Below, one piece after another: positions 1-7,083 of a DNA stretch of 7,359 bases. The DNA comes from Butyrivibrio sp. GTDB taxonomy: Bacteria; Bacillota_A; Clostridia; Lachnospirales; Lachnospiraceae. The translations under genes were made by a program, and so were the position numbers. The notes below the pieces were generated by a model. The model saw nothing but the letters and a program-made list of their open reading frames with translations. It did not search any database and was not told where the DNA came from. Where the stretch lies: positions 1 to 7,359 of the forward strand of contig NZ_JAILQF010000267.1 of the NCBI RefSeq assembly GCF_024699075.1, read 5' to 3'. The stretch's first letter is position 1; the number at the start of each line of letters is the position of its first letter.

Positions 1-288
1 CGCATAACGGGCAGCATCAAAATTCTCTACAGTAAGGATAGACCTTCTGTCTACCATTGCAATTCGGCCCTCGCTATATCCGTTATTAACATAATGGGAC
101 CAAAGAAGATTTTTATCATAACCATAAGCCTGATAGAGATCAGGATACATATCTGCATAAGAATAATATCCAAAACCCTCCGGATTTTCGAAAAGAATAT
201 ACTCACCTGCATATGACGTAATAGATACTAAACTACTGCAAAATAAAACTGCTGCCAGAGTCACTGCTACTTTTCTTAAAATCTTCAT
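1..288 (-). CDS. Secreted repeat protein, N-terminal part (partial)
   Basis: The first 96 codons of a gene that continues beyond the left edge. Residues 1-27 form a Sec signal peptide: basic MKILRK, a hydrophobic core, then a probable cleavage after SYA and before GEY. The Cys at residue 17 lies in 'LFC', which is not a lipobox, so the product is probably secreted or wall-associated rather than lipid-anchored. Residues 40-75 carry a repeat with the pattern YADMYPDL, GYDKN, HYVNNG, SEGR, and a second copy seems to begin at 'ENFDAARYA' where the window stops. I know this type of repeat from secreted Lachnospiraceae proteins, where it often sits beside a catalytic or binding domain; that domain would lie outside the window. 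The start has a good ribosome site (AGGTGG, 298-303, 9 bases upstream). The gene follows the terminator at 492-530, so it is probably its own transcript. The function is unknown. Confidence 0.85.
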   Translation of the reverse strand, partial: MKILRKVAVTLAAVLFCSSLVSITSYAGEYILFENPEGFGYYSYADMYPDLYQAYGYDKNLLWSHYVNNGYSEGRIAMVDRRSILTVENFDAARYA

Positions 289-341
289 AAAACTTATCCA
301 CCTCATAAATCTTTATTTCACCACAAAATTGACACTACTCC

Positions 342-347
342 ATTATA
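342..347 (-). promoter_or_regulatory. Candidate -10 box for the secreted repeat protein
   Basis: On the minus strand this reads TATAAT, an exact sigma-A -10 match, 53 bases before the start codon at 288. The best -35 at 17-18 bases spacing is only TTCGAA-like, so the call rests on the -10. A second possibility is the extended -10 TGATATACT at 404-412. The rest of the 289-491 gap holds no gene that I can see. Confidence 0.4.
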
Positions 348-491
348 TCGGATTATTTTTTATTTTTCGAACATTTTTGCAATAATCTTATTGGTGCCTT
401 TGTAGTATATCATAAAATGGATGTATTTCTATGTGCTGAAATCATATTACATGAATCCAAGAAGGCATTTTTCACCCAAAGTTTACACATT

Positions 492-530
492 AGAAAAGCC
501 CCACTTGGCATATAGCCAAAGCAGGGCTTA
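492..530 (-). terminator. Rho-independent terminator of the beta-helix lipoprotein gene
   Basis: An inverted repeat with outer arms AAGCCC (496-501) and GGGCTT (524-529) and inner arms TTGGC (505-509) and GCCAA (515-519) closes on a short TATAT-type loop. On the minus strand the right arm runs into TTTTCT. It begins 22 bases after the stop codon at 552-554, as expected for the end of that gene. Confidence 0.85.
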
Positions 531-551
531 GTGTACCTCTGTGGAGTTTAA

Positions 552-2279
552 TTATGAATTAGTTCCAAGATCTGTTGATGTGCCATAATACTCATCAAAT
601 GCAGTACGGTCGATGTAAGTTGTGGACTCTTCGTTTGCATCACTTGTTTCTACAGATGTTCCATAAGAACCTTCAACTGTAACTGTGATATCACTTGTAC
701 CTTCTACTACTGTCTCACCATTTGCAATGATAGTTACTGTATTACCCTTTTCATCAACAACCTGTCCGCCATCTTCTACGTTAAGAGCACTTATAGTGCA
801 GCTTTCAGTTACTACCCATGTAGAATCTGAGCTTACATTTATTGTAATAGGTGCATCTGTAGCACTTGTATTAACAGCATTTTCTTCTATCTCAGCTGAA
901 CCTGTCCATGTTGAACCATTAAGAAGATAAAAATCTACTGAAGATATAGTATCTACTACAAGATCTCCTTCAAGAACCTGTTCTGATGCTGTGAATGTTA
1001 CATCACCGCCATTAGAACCAGCTGTACCCCAGCTGTTAGCATCATTACCTTCTATTGTAAGAAGATCAGCTGCACTTGAATCATAGCTTATATCTGTATT
1101 CTCTACATAAATAGTAGCATCTGTATTAGTTACATAGAAGAATGATCCTTCTGCTATTGAACTTGTAAGAGATGAATCAACAGCCTGGAACAGAGCCGTA
1201 TCACCTGTAGTTGTCTCGGCATCACCTGATGTTGACTGATATATGATAACTGCATTAGCAACAGGATCTGATGCTGTAGCCTTAGTAATAGTAGATGTTA
1301 AGTCTGAATTGTAGATAAGGATTGTGTTAAGTCCTTCCATACCTGCAATCTGGCTTCCCGAAGCTGTACCTATTACATTATCAACTTCTATATCTCCTGT
1401 AGAATAAAGAAGAGGTGATCCTGAACCAGCTGTTGAAAGTGTGGAGTTAGTAGCAGAAATAGATCCGCCGCCTCTGTCTGTTGCTATTGTAGCGCAGTGG
1501 TCTCCATTTGTAGTAATGTTCATGCTGTCTGCAACAATTGTTCCTGCATAAGTTGCATCAAGACCTCTTGAGTTATCTGATGTAGTTGTGATCGTATCGT
1601 TATAAGCATAGATTGTACCTGAATCTGTTGCGAACATTGCATTTGATCCTGTAGAATCTGCGCTAAGATCAGAATCTGAAATATATAATGTTGAACCTTC
1701 ATTTACAGACAGGATGATTGAGTTTATACCATAGAAGTTACAATTATCTCCGTTGTCATCATCACCTGACTTTGTAAGAGTTCCGTTCTTGATAGTAAGT
1801 GTTCCTGCATTCATTGCTGTAGCAACATTAACATCAGCTGTTGTTGATTCTATCTCTTCGCTTTCTGAAGTAACCTCTGTTGCATCAGCTACAAGTGTAC
1901 CGCTTATATCTCCTTCGTAGTCATAAGTCTGTGTATTGGCACCGCCGCCAAATCCACCGCCCTCTGGCATATCTCCTGAAGGAGCTTCTCCGTTTGGAGC
2001 TCCACCTTCAGGCATTTCTCCTTCAGGTGCGCCACCCTCTGGCATGTCACCTGTTGGTGCCTCTCCATCAGGTATTTCTCCGTTTTCTGCTACATCTATA
2101 GATTCACTATTACTGCCTTCTGCTCCATCTGTCTCAACAGTTACTTCCTCAGATGTATCTTCTGTCGCTTCTTCTGTTGTACTTTCTGCAGTTGATGTAT
2201 CTGTGCTTGAGCATCCTGATACTACTGCTGAAAATGTAAGAACGATTCCTGTAAGAATTGCTGCTGTTTTTCTCTTCAT
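552..2279 (-). CDS. Surface lipoprotein with pentapeptide repeats and a beta-helix-type domain
   Basis: A 575-residue exported protein. Residues 1-22 are a lipoprotein signal peptide ending in lipobox VSGC, with Cys23 as the lipid-modified residue. Residues 24-67 are an acidic Ser/Thr/Glu linker. Residues 68-107 are eight pentapeptides of the form xxPxG, followed by a Gly-rich stretch (GGGFGGGAN). From about 118 to 530 there are short, irregular Ser/Thr/Asn/Asp-rich beta-strand repeats (TLTIKNGTL, SRGLDATYAG, ATDRGGGSI, STGDIEV), typical of a right-handed parallel beta-helix of the pectin-lyase-like or adhesin type. I recall similar beta-strand-repeat lipoproteins in many Firmicutes, without a settled function. 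There is no LPXTG motif, no C-terminal membrane segment and no recognisable catalytic site, so binding or adhesion is inferred, not shown. The ribosome site AAAGGA (2288-2293) sits 8 bases before the ATG. It is flanked by terminators on both sides, so it is probably monocistronic. Confidence 0.85.
   Translation of the reverse strand: MKRKTAAILTGIVLTFSAVVSGCSSTDTSTAESTTEEATEDTSEEVTVETDGAEGSNSESIDVAENGEIPDGEAPTGDMPEGGAPEGEMPEGGAPNGEAPSGDMPEGGGFGGGANTQTYDYEGDISGTLVADATEVTSESEEIESTTADVNVATAMNAGTLTIKNGTLTKSGDDDNGDNCNFYGINSIILSVNEGSTLYISDSDLSADSTGSNAMFATDSGTIYAYNDTITTTSDNSRGLDATYAGTIVADSMNITTNGDHCATIATDRGGGSISATNSTLSTAGSGSPLLYSTGDIEVDNVIGTASGSQIAGMEGLNTILIYNSDLTSTITKATASDPVANAVIIYQSTSGDAETTTGDTALFQAVDSSLTSSIAEGSFFYVTNTDATIYVENTDISYDSSAADLLTIEGNDANSWGTAGSNGGDVTFTASEQVLEGDLVVDTISSVDFYLLNGSTWTGSAEIEENAVNTSATDAPITINVSSDSTWVVTESCTISALNVEDGGQVVDEKGNTVTIIANGETVVEGTSDITVTVEGSYGTSVETSDANEESTTYIDRTAFDEYYGTSTDLGTNS
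1959..2078 (-). repeat. Eight tandem 15-bp units coding for xxPxG pentapeptides
   Basis: The units read in order EIPDG, EAPTG, DMPEG, GAPEG, EMPEG, GAPNG, EAPSG, DMPEG (residues 68-107 of the lipoprotein), exactly 8 x 15 bases. Third codon positions vary between units, so this is an old or selected repeat rather than a fresh duplication. It probably forms an extended, flexible stalk between the lipid anchor and the beta-helix. Confidence 0.9.
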
Positions 2280-2282
2280 TGT

Positions 2283-2299
2283 GATTATCCTTTCTAATC
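2283..2299 (-). promoter_or_regulatory. Small hairpin presenting the ribosome binding site
   Basis: GATTA (2283-2287) and TAATC (2295-2299) are perfect inverted repeats, and the 7-base loop between them holds the Shine-Dalgarno sequence GAAAGGA of the beta-helix lipoprotein gene. The stem is AT-rich and weak, so it may be chance or may modestly tune translation. Confidence 0.35.
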
Positions 2300-2323
2300 T
2301 TATAAACTACTAAACTGCCAATC

Positions 2324-2391
2324 GTATTTGATACATTATTATCGGCTTTAGCTTGCTTCTTTTGATAAAGCTAGGATAACCCCCAATACTA
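2324..2391 (-). promoter_or_regulatory. Structured 5' leader of the beta-helix lipoprotein gene
   Basis: On the minus strand a nested stem is visible: outer TTATC/GATAA (2375-2379 with 2339-2343) and inner TAGCTT/AAGCTA (2368-2373 with 2349-2354, 13-base loop). A 4-bp hairpin GTAT/ATAC (2324-2334) follows. A TAGTAT box (2386-2391) stands just before a run of five G residues (2380-2384), and a weak TTTAGA (2410-2415) lies 18 bases further up, so transcription could start at the foot of the stem. I see no match to a known riboswitch class. The remaining upstream DNA (2392-2536) is AT-rich with no gene visible. Confidence 0.3.
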
Positions 2392-2536
2392 AATTGAACT
2401 TAAATTGATTCTAAATAAATTAATAAGTTGAAAAATTAAGTCTTGAATTATTCCTGTTACAGGAGGCAATTAAACTTTTTTGCTGTCTCTGATAACCATA
2501 TTTCAAGGGATAGAAAATATTTACTACCAAAAAGAA

Positions 2537-2597
2537 CTGCCCTGTATATTTTCCCTTACTACTAACATATAGTAATAAAAGAAAATATACAGGGCAG
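2537..2597 (-). terminator. Long-stem terminator after proA and the following lipoprotein gene
   Basis: A perfect 17-bp inverted repeat (2537-2553 with 2581-2597, core CTGCCCTGTATATTTTC) has a second 6-bp stem inside it, TTACTA (2556-2561) with TAGTAA (2570-2575). On the minus strand the GC-rich end of the stem is followed by TTCTTTTTGG, a usable U-tract. There is no T-run on the plus side, so it works in one direction. It begins 42 bases after the stop at 2640-2642 and separates the proA group from the beta-helix lipoprotein gene. Confidence 0.8.
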
Positions 2598-2639
2598 CTG
2601 ATAATGTTTGCGTCTTGAAACTGATCAAGACTATAGCTG

Positions 2640-4028
2640 TTACAGATTCACGGAACAGTTGTCGGTGCTATAGCGTGAGCTGTTCACAGTAATTTGAAAA
2701 GATATAAGCATTTCAGATCCTGAAGTAAATTCTGCCTTTTCTAATTTCATTCTGCAAAACGTATCAGGATAAACAGTAGCATATGCTGACGTTGATACAA
2801 ACTCTCCATCAACAGAAACTTTCTTACCGGAAACATCTATAATTTCATTCTTAAGGCTTCTAATTCCAAAACATGCATTAGAATCCGTTATACCTTCATA
2901 TGTGATAACCACATTTTCATCCTGATACACAATATCATCAGATGCTTCATAAGTAGCATAGCTGTCATTGTCATAATCTTCTACTGTATCAAAAATCAAA
3001 TAATCACTATCATAAAACGTATTATATGAACTATCATAGCAGTAGAATTTAATTCCAACTCTACCTATATCTGTAATATTATATTCTTCAAGATTTTCTG
3101 CGGTCAAAACCACCTCTTGTTGCTTTCCGCCCTCTAAATATAAACTACTGCTGCTAAAATCAAACCCATCATATTCATAATTAATTGCTCCATCGACCAT
3201 ATATCCGTTTATTGACAATTCCTGAAGCATTATACTGTTTTTTTCATCAGAATTATTAACTATGTTTAAGCTGATGCCTTCATTAGTTATAGCAGTTGCC
3301 GTTATCACGAAATTATCATCATCAACAAGAGTAACAGGAAGAGTACCAAGCATGGTTATTCCGAGATTCCTGCTGTCTTCAGGGATAGATTCATCATCTA
3401 TCTTTAAAGTTGATATGACCATCTCAAGGCAGGAATGATCGCTTTCGTCATCCACATCCTGAGCATGCATAAAACTGGCTACTATAGTGCCATAATCTCC
3501 AACAGGTATAAAATATATAATTCCCTGATAGCTTATATCATCAATAGAATAGCTTCCTGTCACCTTAAAAGCAAGGCCATCGCCAAGCATTACAGCTACG
3601 CCCTGGCTTGAATTCGGATCTACATATCCACCATTTATAAGCGCATTCTCATAAAGAAGCGGATCTTCTCTTTCCTCACTGGTAAAAGATGTATTATTAT
3701 CATACTCCAAAAGGAAGTAATCAGGACTTTGGGTATCAAGATACTTTAATGAAGCTCCATCATCAGCTTCCTCTTTGTCCCATTGTGTTGGAGCCCAGTA
3801 TGAAATTCCCTTATAAAATTCTTCTTCCCAGTCATATTCGGAAGCACTGCTTCCTTCTAACATCAGACTCTCATCCTCATTTTCAGAATCAAAAGATCCT
3901 GAAGATGAAGAAACACTTTCGCTATCAGCAGCCTGCCCTTGTTCACCGCTTTTCCGGCAGCCGGATAGAAGTACCAAGAGCATTATTATCATTATGAAAA
4001 AAGAATTAACCCGTCTCTTATATTTCAT
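2640..4028 (-). CDS. Predicted lipoprotein with a PsbP/Mog1-like domain and two Ig-like repeats
   Basis: A 462-residue exported protein that I cannot name. Residues 1-23 form a lipoprotein signal peptide with lipobox LSGC, Cys24 being the anchor. Residues 25-70 are an acidic, Ser-rich linker. Residues about 71-205 open with YKGISYWAPTQW and end with a strand-helix segment around 'LEMVISTLKI'; this pattern resembles the PsbP/Mog1 fold seen in Firmicute lipoproteins, a judgement by eye only. Residues about 228-340 and 362-445 look like two copies of one beta-sandwich module: 'NFVITATAIT' matches 'NVVITYEGIT', and each has a central 'ING/VDG' turn and ends in a 'VGIKF/LISFQI' strand. No catalytic motif is visible. 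The ATG lies 8 bases after the proA stop. There is no good ribosome site in range (AAGGAT is about 20 bases away), so translation may be coupled to proA. The long-stem terminator follows. Confidence 0.75.
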   Translation of the reverse strand: MKYKRRVNSFFIMIIMLLVLLSGCRKSGEQGQAADSESVSSSSGSFDSENEDESLMLEGSSASEYDWEEEFYKGISYWAPTQWDKEEADDGASLKYLDTQSPDYFLLEYDNNTSFTSEEREDPLLYENALINGGYVDPNSSQGVAVMLGDGLAFKVTGSYSIDDISYQGIIYFIPVGDYGTIVASFMHAQDVDDESDHSCLEMVISTLKIDDESIPEDSRNLGITMLGTLPVTLVDDDNFVITATAITNEGISLNIVNNSDEKNSIMLQELSINGYMVDGAINYEYDGFDFSSSSLYLEGGKQQEVVLTAENLEEYNITDIGRVGIKFYCYDSSYNTFYDSDYLIFDTVEDYDNDSYATYEASDDIVYQDENVVITYEGITDSNACFGIRSLKNEIIDVSGKKVSVDGEFVSTSAYATVYPDTFCRMKLEKAEFTSGSEMLISFQITVNSSRYSTDNCSVNL

Positions 4029-4036
4029 ATCTTAAT

Positions 4037-5332
4037 TTAAAAATCTATATCCTTATGATGAAATGATTTACGACCAGAAGCATAATCACCTACAGTATGT
4101 CCATTTCCTATAAGCTTGTACTTATAAGTCACAAGTCCTTCAAGACCAACCGGTCCTCTTGCATGAAGCTTACCTGTACTGATTCCAACCTCTGCTCCAA
4201 ATCCATATCTGTATCCATCTGCAAAGCGAGTAGAACAGTTACAATATACGCCTGCACTATCAACCATCTGCATAAAGTAATCAGAAACCTTGTCTTCTGT
4301 AGTAAAAATGCAGTCAGTATGATGAGATCCGAAGCGGTTTATATGATCTGCAGCTTCCTGTACATTATCTACTAATTTTATAGAAACTATAAGATCATTA
4401 TACTCAGTAGCAAAGTCATCTTCGCCCATGATCTCAACATCTGCAATATTACTTAGTATATCACAGACTTCACCTGTTCCTCTTATCTTAACAGAATTAT
4501 CTGTAAATGCCTTTGCGAGCTTTGGAAGGAATCCACCTGCTATCTTCCTGTTTACAAGAATAGTTTCTACTGCATTGCATGCTGCAGGATACTGTATCTT
4601 GGCATCTATGATAACAGGAATTGCAGCTTCAAGGTCAGCTTTGTCATCAACATAAATATGACAGATACCACTTGAATGGCCCATTACAGGTATCTTGGTA
4701 TTGTCCATGATATGTCTTACGAATTTATTGGATCCTCTTGGGATCAGCAGATCCACATCCTGATCGCAGGCAAGAAGCTCATCTATCTCATTGTGGAGCT
4801 CGGCCTGGAGAAGGCATTCCTTGGGAAGTCCTGCTTCAATTACACTTTCTTTTATTATATTAAAAAGCACTTTGTTGGTCCTTGCTGTTTCCTTGCCACC
4901 TTTTAATATAGCGCAGTTACCGCTTTTAATACATAATGATGCGATCTGAACAAGGGCATCAGGACGGGCTTCAAAGATAACTCCTATAACGCCTATCGGC
5001 ACACTTACTCTTGTAAGTACAAGTCCTTCATCCAGTTCTCTTTTTAAAAGAACCTTACCTGTTGGATCTGGAAGCTCTACAAGCTGTCTTATACCGGCAA
5101 TTGCATCTGAAAGCTTCTGGTCATTAAACTTAAGCCTCTTTAATATAGACTGGGCAAGGCCTTCACTAGTTGCAGCCTCCATATCCTCGTTATTAGCTGC
5201 AAATATCTCTTCTTTATTTTTGGAAAGCGCATCTGCTATCATTAAAAGTGCTTTGTTACGATCATCTGCGCTCGTTGCAGCAAGCTTTGGTGCTGCAAGC
5301 TTCATATTGTGTGCTTCTATTTGTATATTCAT
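4037..5332 (-). CDS. proA: Gamma-glutamyl phosphate reductase (proline biosynthesis)
   Basis: Cytoplasmic NADPH-dependent enzyme (EC 1.2.1.41) that reduces gamma-glutamyl phosphate to glutamate-5-semialdehyde, the second step from glutamate to proline. The 431 residues cover the whole family fold, a little above the usual 415-420. Visible landmarks are the cofactor-domain segment VPIGVIGVIFEARPD (111-125), LKGGKE (143-148), IPRGSN (197-202), the catalytic cysteine in ACNAVETILV (Cys252), the family signature region around HINRFGSHHTD (330-340), and the C-terminal STGKLHARGPVGLEGL (385-400). A strong ribosome site AGGGAG (5340-5345) stands 7 bases before the ATG, which supports this start. The partner kinase gene proB, often adjacent, is not in the window and cannot lie directly on either side. 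The lipoprotein gene 8 bases downstream is probably in the same transcript. No truncation or frameshift. Confidence 0.97.
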   Translation of the reverse strand: MNIQIEAHNMKLAAPKLAATSADDRNKALLMIADALSKNKEEIFAANNEDMEAATSEGLAQSILKRLKFNDQKLSDAIAGIRQLVELPDPTGKVLLKRELDEGLVLTRVSVPIGVIGVIFEARPDALVQIASLCIKSGNCAILKGGKETARTNKVLFNIIKESVIEAGLPKECLLQAELHNEIDELLACDQDVDLLIPRGSNKFVRHIMDNTKIPVMGHSSGICHIYVDDKADLEAAIPVIIDAKIQYPAACNAVETILVNRKIAGGFLPKLAKAFTDNSVKIRGTGEVCDILSNIADVEIMGEDDFATEYNDLIVSIKLVDNVQEAADHINRFGSHHTDCIFTTEDKVSDYFMQMVDSAGVYCNCSTRFADGYRYGFGAEVGISTGKLHARGPVGLEGLVTYKYKLIGNGHTVGDYASGRKSFHHKDIDF

Positions 5333-5367
5333 AAATAAACTCCCTAAATTAGTGAATCATCTTATCT

Positions 5368-5373
5368 ATTATA
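5368..5373 (-). promoter_or_regulatory. Candidate -10 box for proA
   Basis: The minus strand reads TATAAT, 35 bases before the proA start, inside the 83-base gap after the ATPase gene. The sequence at the -35 position is only TATTAG-like. No GC-rich hairpin is present in the gap, so read-through from the ATPase gene is also possible. Confidence 0.4.
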
Positions 5374-5415
5374 TGTTTTGGGTACCTATACTAATACTAT
5401 ATTATTTATATTTTT

Positions 5416-6927
5416 TTATGAGTCCATAAGCTCCTTAGCAGTTTTGGCATCATACTTGACTGACTTTACACCGCTTGTCTCTATAAGATACAGAGCATGA
5501 GCTGCCATATGCTCTGCTGCCTGCTCCAAGTCTCTAACTCCTGATACATTCTTGTAATGATCTACAACAACATCTGCTGCCTCTTTGGATACAACGCACT
5601 CTTTCTGACTAAGTCCAAGTCTTCTGAGTACTCTTGGAAGAGAATATTTTAGGAAAATAGTCCTCTTTTCATCATGTGTATAATCAGGAAGCTCTATTAC
5701 AGCAAATCTTGTAAGAAGAGGATCTGATATCCTGCTTCTGTCATTGGCAGTAGCTACTGGATATACACCTGTTGTAGGAATCATACATTCCATGTAATTA
5801 TCTGTATAGCCAAGATTATCAAGAAGAGTCAGAAGCGCATCAGCAGGATTACCTGATGATGAATCATTATCCGCTTTATCAAGCTCATTGATTATAAATA
5901 CAAGATTGGACTGACCCGCCCTTGAAAAAGCTTCCATTATAGATCCGGGCTTTGCATTAGCATATATTCTGGAACTTCCTGTAAGCTGCTCGGGGTCATG
6001 AACTGCGCTCATATCAAGTGCTGCCCAGGGAAGCTTTAAGATTCTTGCTATTGCATATGCAATCTGAGACTTACCCGTTCCTGCAGGTCCTATCAAAAGA
6101 ATTCCATAAGCAGGAAGTTTGTGAGTCCTGTTGATCTGTATTATAGTCTCTATGATCCTTTGCTTGACATTCTCCATGCCATAAAGTTCTTCATCAAGGA
6201 TACGTCTTGCTTCTACAGGATCGATCGATTCAAAATATGAATCTCTCCACTGAATATTCATCATGGTAGAAAGAGCCCTTTGAGCATGGCGCCTTTCTTC
6301 GCTTGAAACTTCTTCAGAATTGGCTACTGCAAGATTTCGTCTAGCCCAGCTTCTTATATTAGAAGGAAAAGTTTTGCCGGCACATTTCAAAAAGTCCGTT
6401 ATAGACTGAAGTGATGTAAGCTTCATGCTGTCATCATCAGCCTCTTCCTCATTCTCGTTTCTTTCTGCTTCAAACTCCTCTTCTGATATATGACTGTCAA
6501 GAAGTCTTGATATCATATATTGAAGGAAGCCATCCTGAGCAGAAAGCTGTGAAGATATTCCTGACTCAACCTCTCTTATCTTATATATGGCAAATCCGCC
6601 TCTGACATTTTTGCCAGAGAGCCTTACGCTTATCCTGCCTGAGCCAAGCCACTTTACAAATTCAACGAATCTTGCATCTATCTTAACTATATCAGCCTTG
6701 GCATTTGGATCATCTGATGAAAAGCTGGTGCGCTTTGCAGGATCCATAAAGTGACCACTTATATGATGTTCAAATACACCGCCGGGATTGGTAAGAACCA
6801 TTATTGGCTGCTTGGGGGTTGGGATCTTAACATCTGAATAAAAAACCTTATAGGTCACAGGATTTACATCTTTAGTTTCCTTACTGTTATCTTCATCTGC
6901 ACTGAAATCAAAAACCTTTCTTGCCAT
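5416..6927 (-). CDS. Lon-like AAA+ ATPase without a protease domain
   Basis: A 503-residue cytoplasmic protein. Residues about 236-480 align by eye to the AAA+ module of Lon protease: ARRILDEELYGMENVKQRI (240-258), Walker A GPAGTGKS (280-287), 'AKPGSIMEAFSRAG' (325-338), Walker B region VFIINELDK (343-351), sensor 1 ATAND (392-396), arginine finger in 'DPLLTRF' (Arg407) and sensor 2 in GVRDLE (Arg465). The chain ends about 25 residues after this module, so the S16 Ser-Lys peptidase domain is absent. Residues 1-235 match no Lon N-terminal domain that I recognise; they include an acidic low-complexity stretch at 147-166. Walker B has Asn347 where Asp is expected (codon at 5887-5889). The likely role is ATP-driven remodelling or loading of an unknown client; the MoxR and chaperone-like AAA+ groups are alternatives. 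AGGAGG (6933-6938) 5 bases before the ATG fixes the start. proA follows after 83 bases. Confidence 0.8.
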   Translation of the reverse strand: MARKVFDFSADEDNSKETKDVNPVTYKVFYSDVKIPTPKQPIMVLTNPGGVFEHHISGHFMDPAKRTSFSSDDPNAKADIVKIDARFVEFVKWLGSGRISVRLSGKNVRGGFAIYKIREVESGISSQLSAQDGFLQYMISRLLDSHISEEEFEAERNENEEEADDDSMKLTSLQSITDFLKCAGKTFPSNIRSWARRNLAVANSEEVSSEERRHAQRALSTMMNIQWRDSYFESIDPVEARRILDEELYGMENVKQRIIETIIQINRTHKLPAYGILLIGPAGTGKSQIAYAIARILKLPWAALDMSAVHDPEQLTGSSRIYANAKPGSIMEAFSRAGQSNLVFIINELDKADNDSSSGNPADALLTLLDNLGYTDNYMECMIPTTGVYPVATANDRSRISDPLLTRFAVIELPDYTHDEKRTIFLKYSLPRVLRRLGLSQKECVVSKEAADVVVDHYKNVSGVRDLEQAAEHMAAHALYLIETSGVKSVKYDAKTAKELMDS

Positions 6928-6980
6928 ATGTTCCTCCTGTTCCCTTCTAGTGGTTTTAACGATTTAAAACTATTATCAAC

Positions 6981-6986
6981 ATTATA
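6981..6986 (-). promoter_or_regulatory. Candidate -10 box, proximal, for the ATPase gene
   Basis: The minus strand reads TATAAT, 53 bases before the ATPase start codon. No convincing -35 hexamer lies 16-18 bases upstream, so this is weaker than the -10 match alone suggests. Confidence 0.3.
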
Positions 6987-7033
6987 ACTTATCTTAAGGC
7001 AATTCATCTCTTTTTTTAATTCAAACTTCGCAC

Positions 7034-7060
7034 ATTATAAACATGCTGCTTTACTTACAA
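7034..7060 (-). promoter_or_regulatory. Candidate distal promoter for the ATPase gene
   Basis: On the minus strand TTGTAA (7055-7060; 4 of 6 to TTGACA) stands 15 bases before an exact TATAAT (7034-7039). The spacing is short, but this is the best pair in the 6928-7233 gap. It would give a leader of about 100 bases. Confidence 0.4.
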
Positions 7061-7083
7061 TTTGACTATCTTAGGCAGTTAAT

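Noticed and set aside
685..930. Other plus-strand open frames of 60-100 codons opposite the lipoprotein, proA and ATPase genes
   Set aside because: All lie inside well-supported minus-strand genes and show no family likeness or ribosome sites.
1959..2078. A CRISPR array
   Set aside because: The 15-bp units are contiguous, in frame and without spacers; they are protein repeats.
1936..2313. A plus-strand open frame of 125 codons rich in Pro, Ser and Gly
   Set aside because: It is the antisense reading of the pentapeptide repeats; the repeats keep stops out of this frame. It has no ribosome site, and the minus-strand frame has a clear signal peptide and lipobox.
2324..2391. A cyclic-di-GMP riboswitch in the lipoprotein leader
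   Set aside because: The AAAGCC near the stem recalls class I, but the required GCAAACC-type and GACGCAAAGCC elements and the second receptor helix are absent.
2453..2463. CCTGTTACAGG palindrome upstream of the beta-helix lipoprotein
   Set aside because: It is short, has no U-tract and no aligned promoter; not enough to call an operator or terminator.
5416..6927. Annotation as Lon protease (lon)
   Set aside because: The Ser-Lys peptidase domain and the Lon N-terminal domain are missing; only the AAA+ module is shared.
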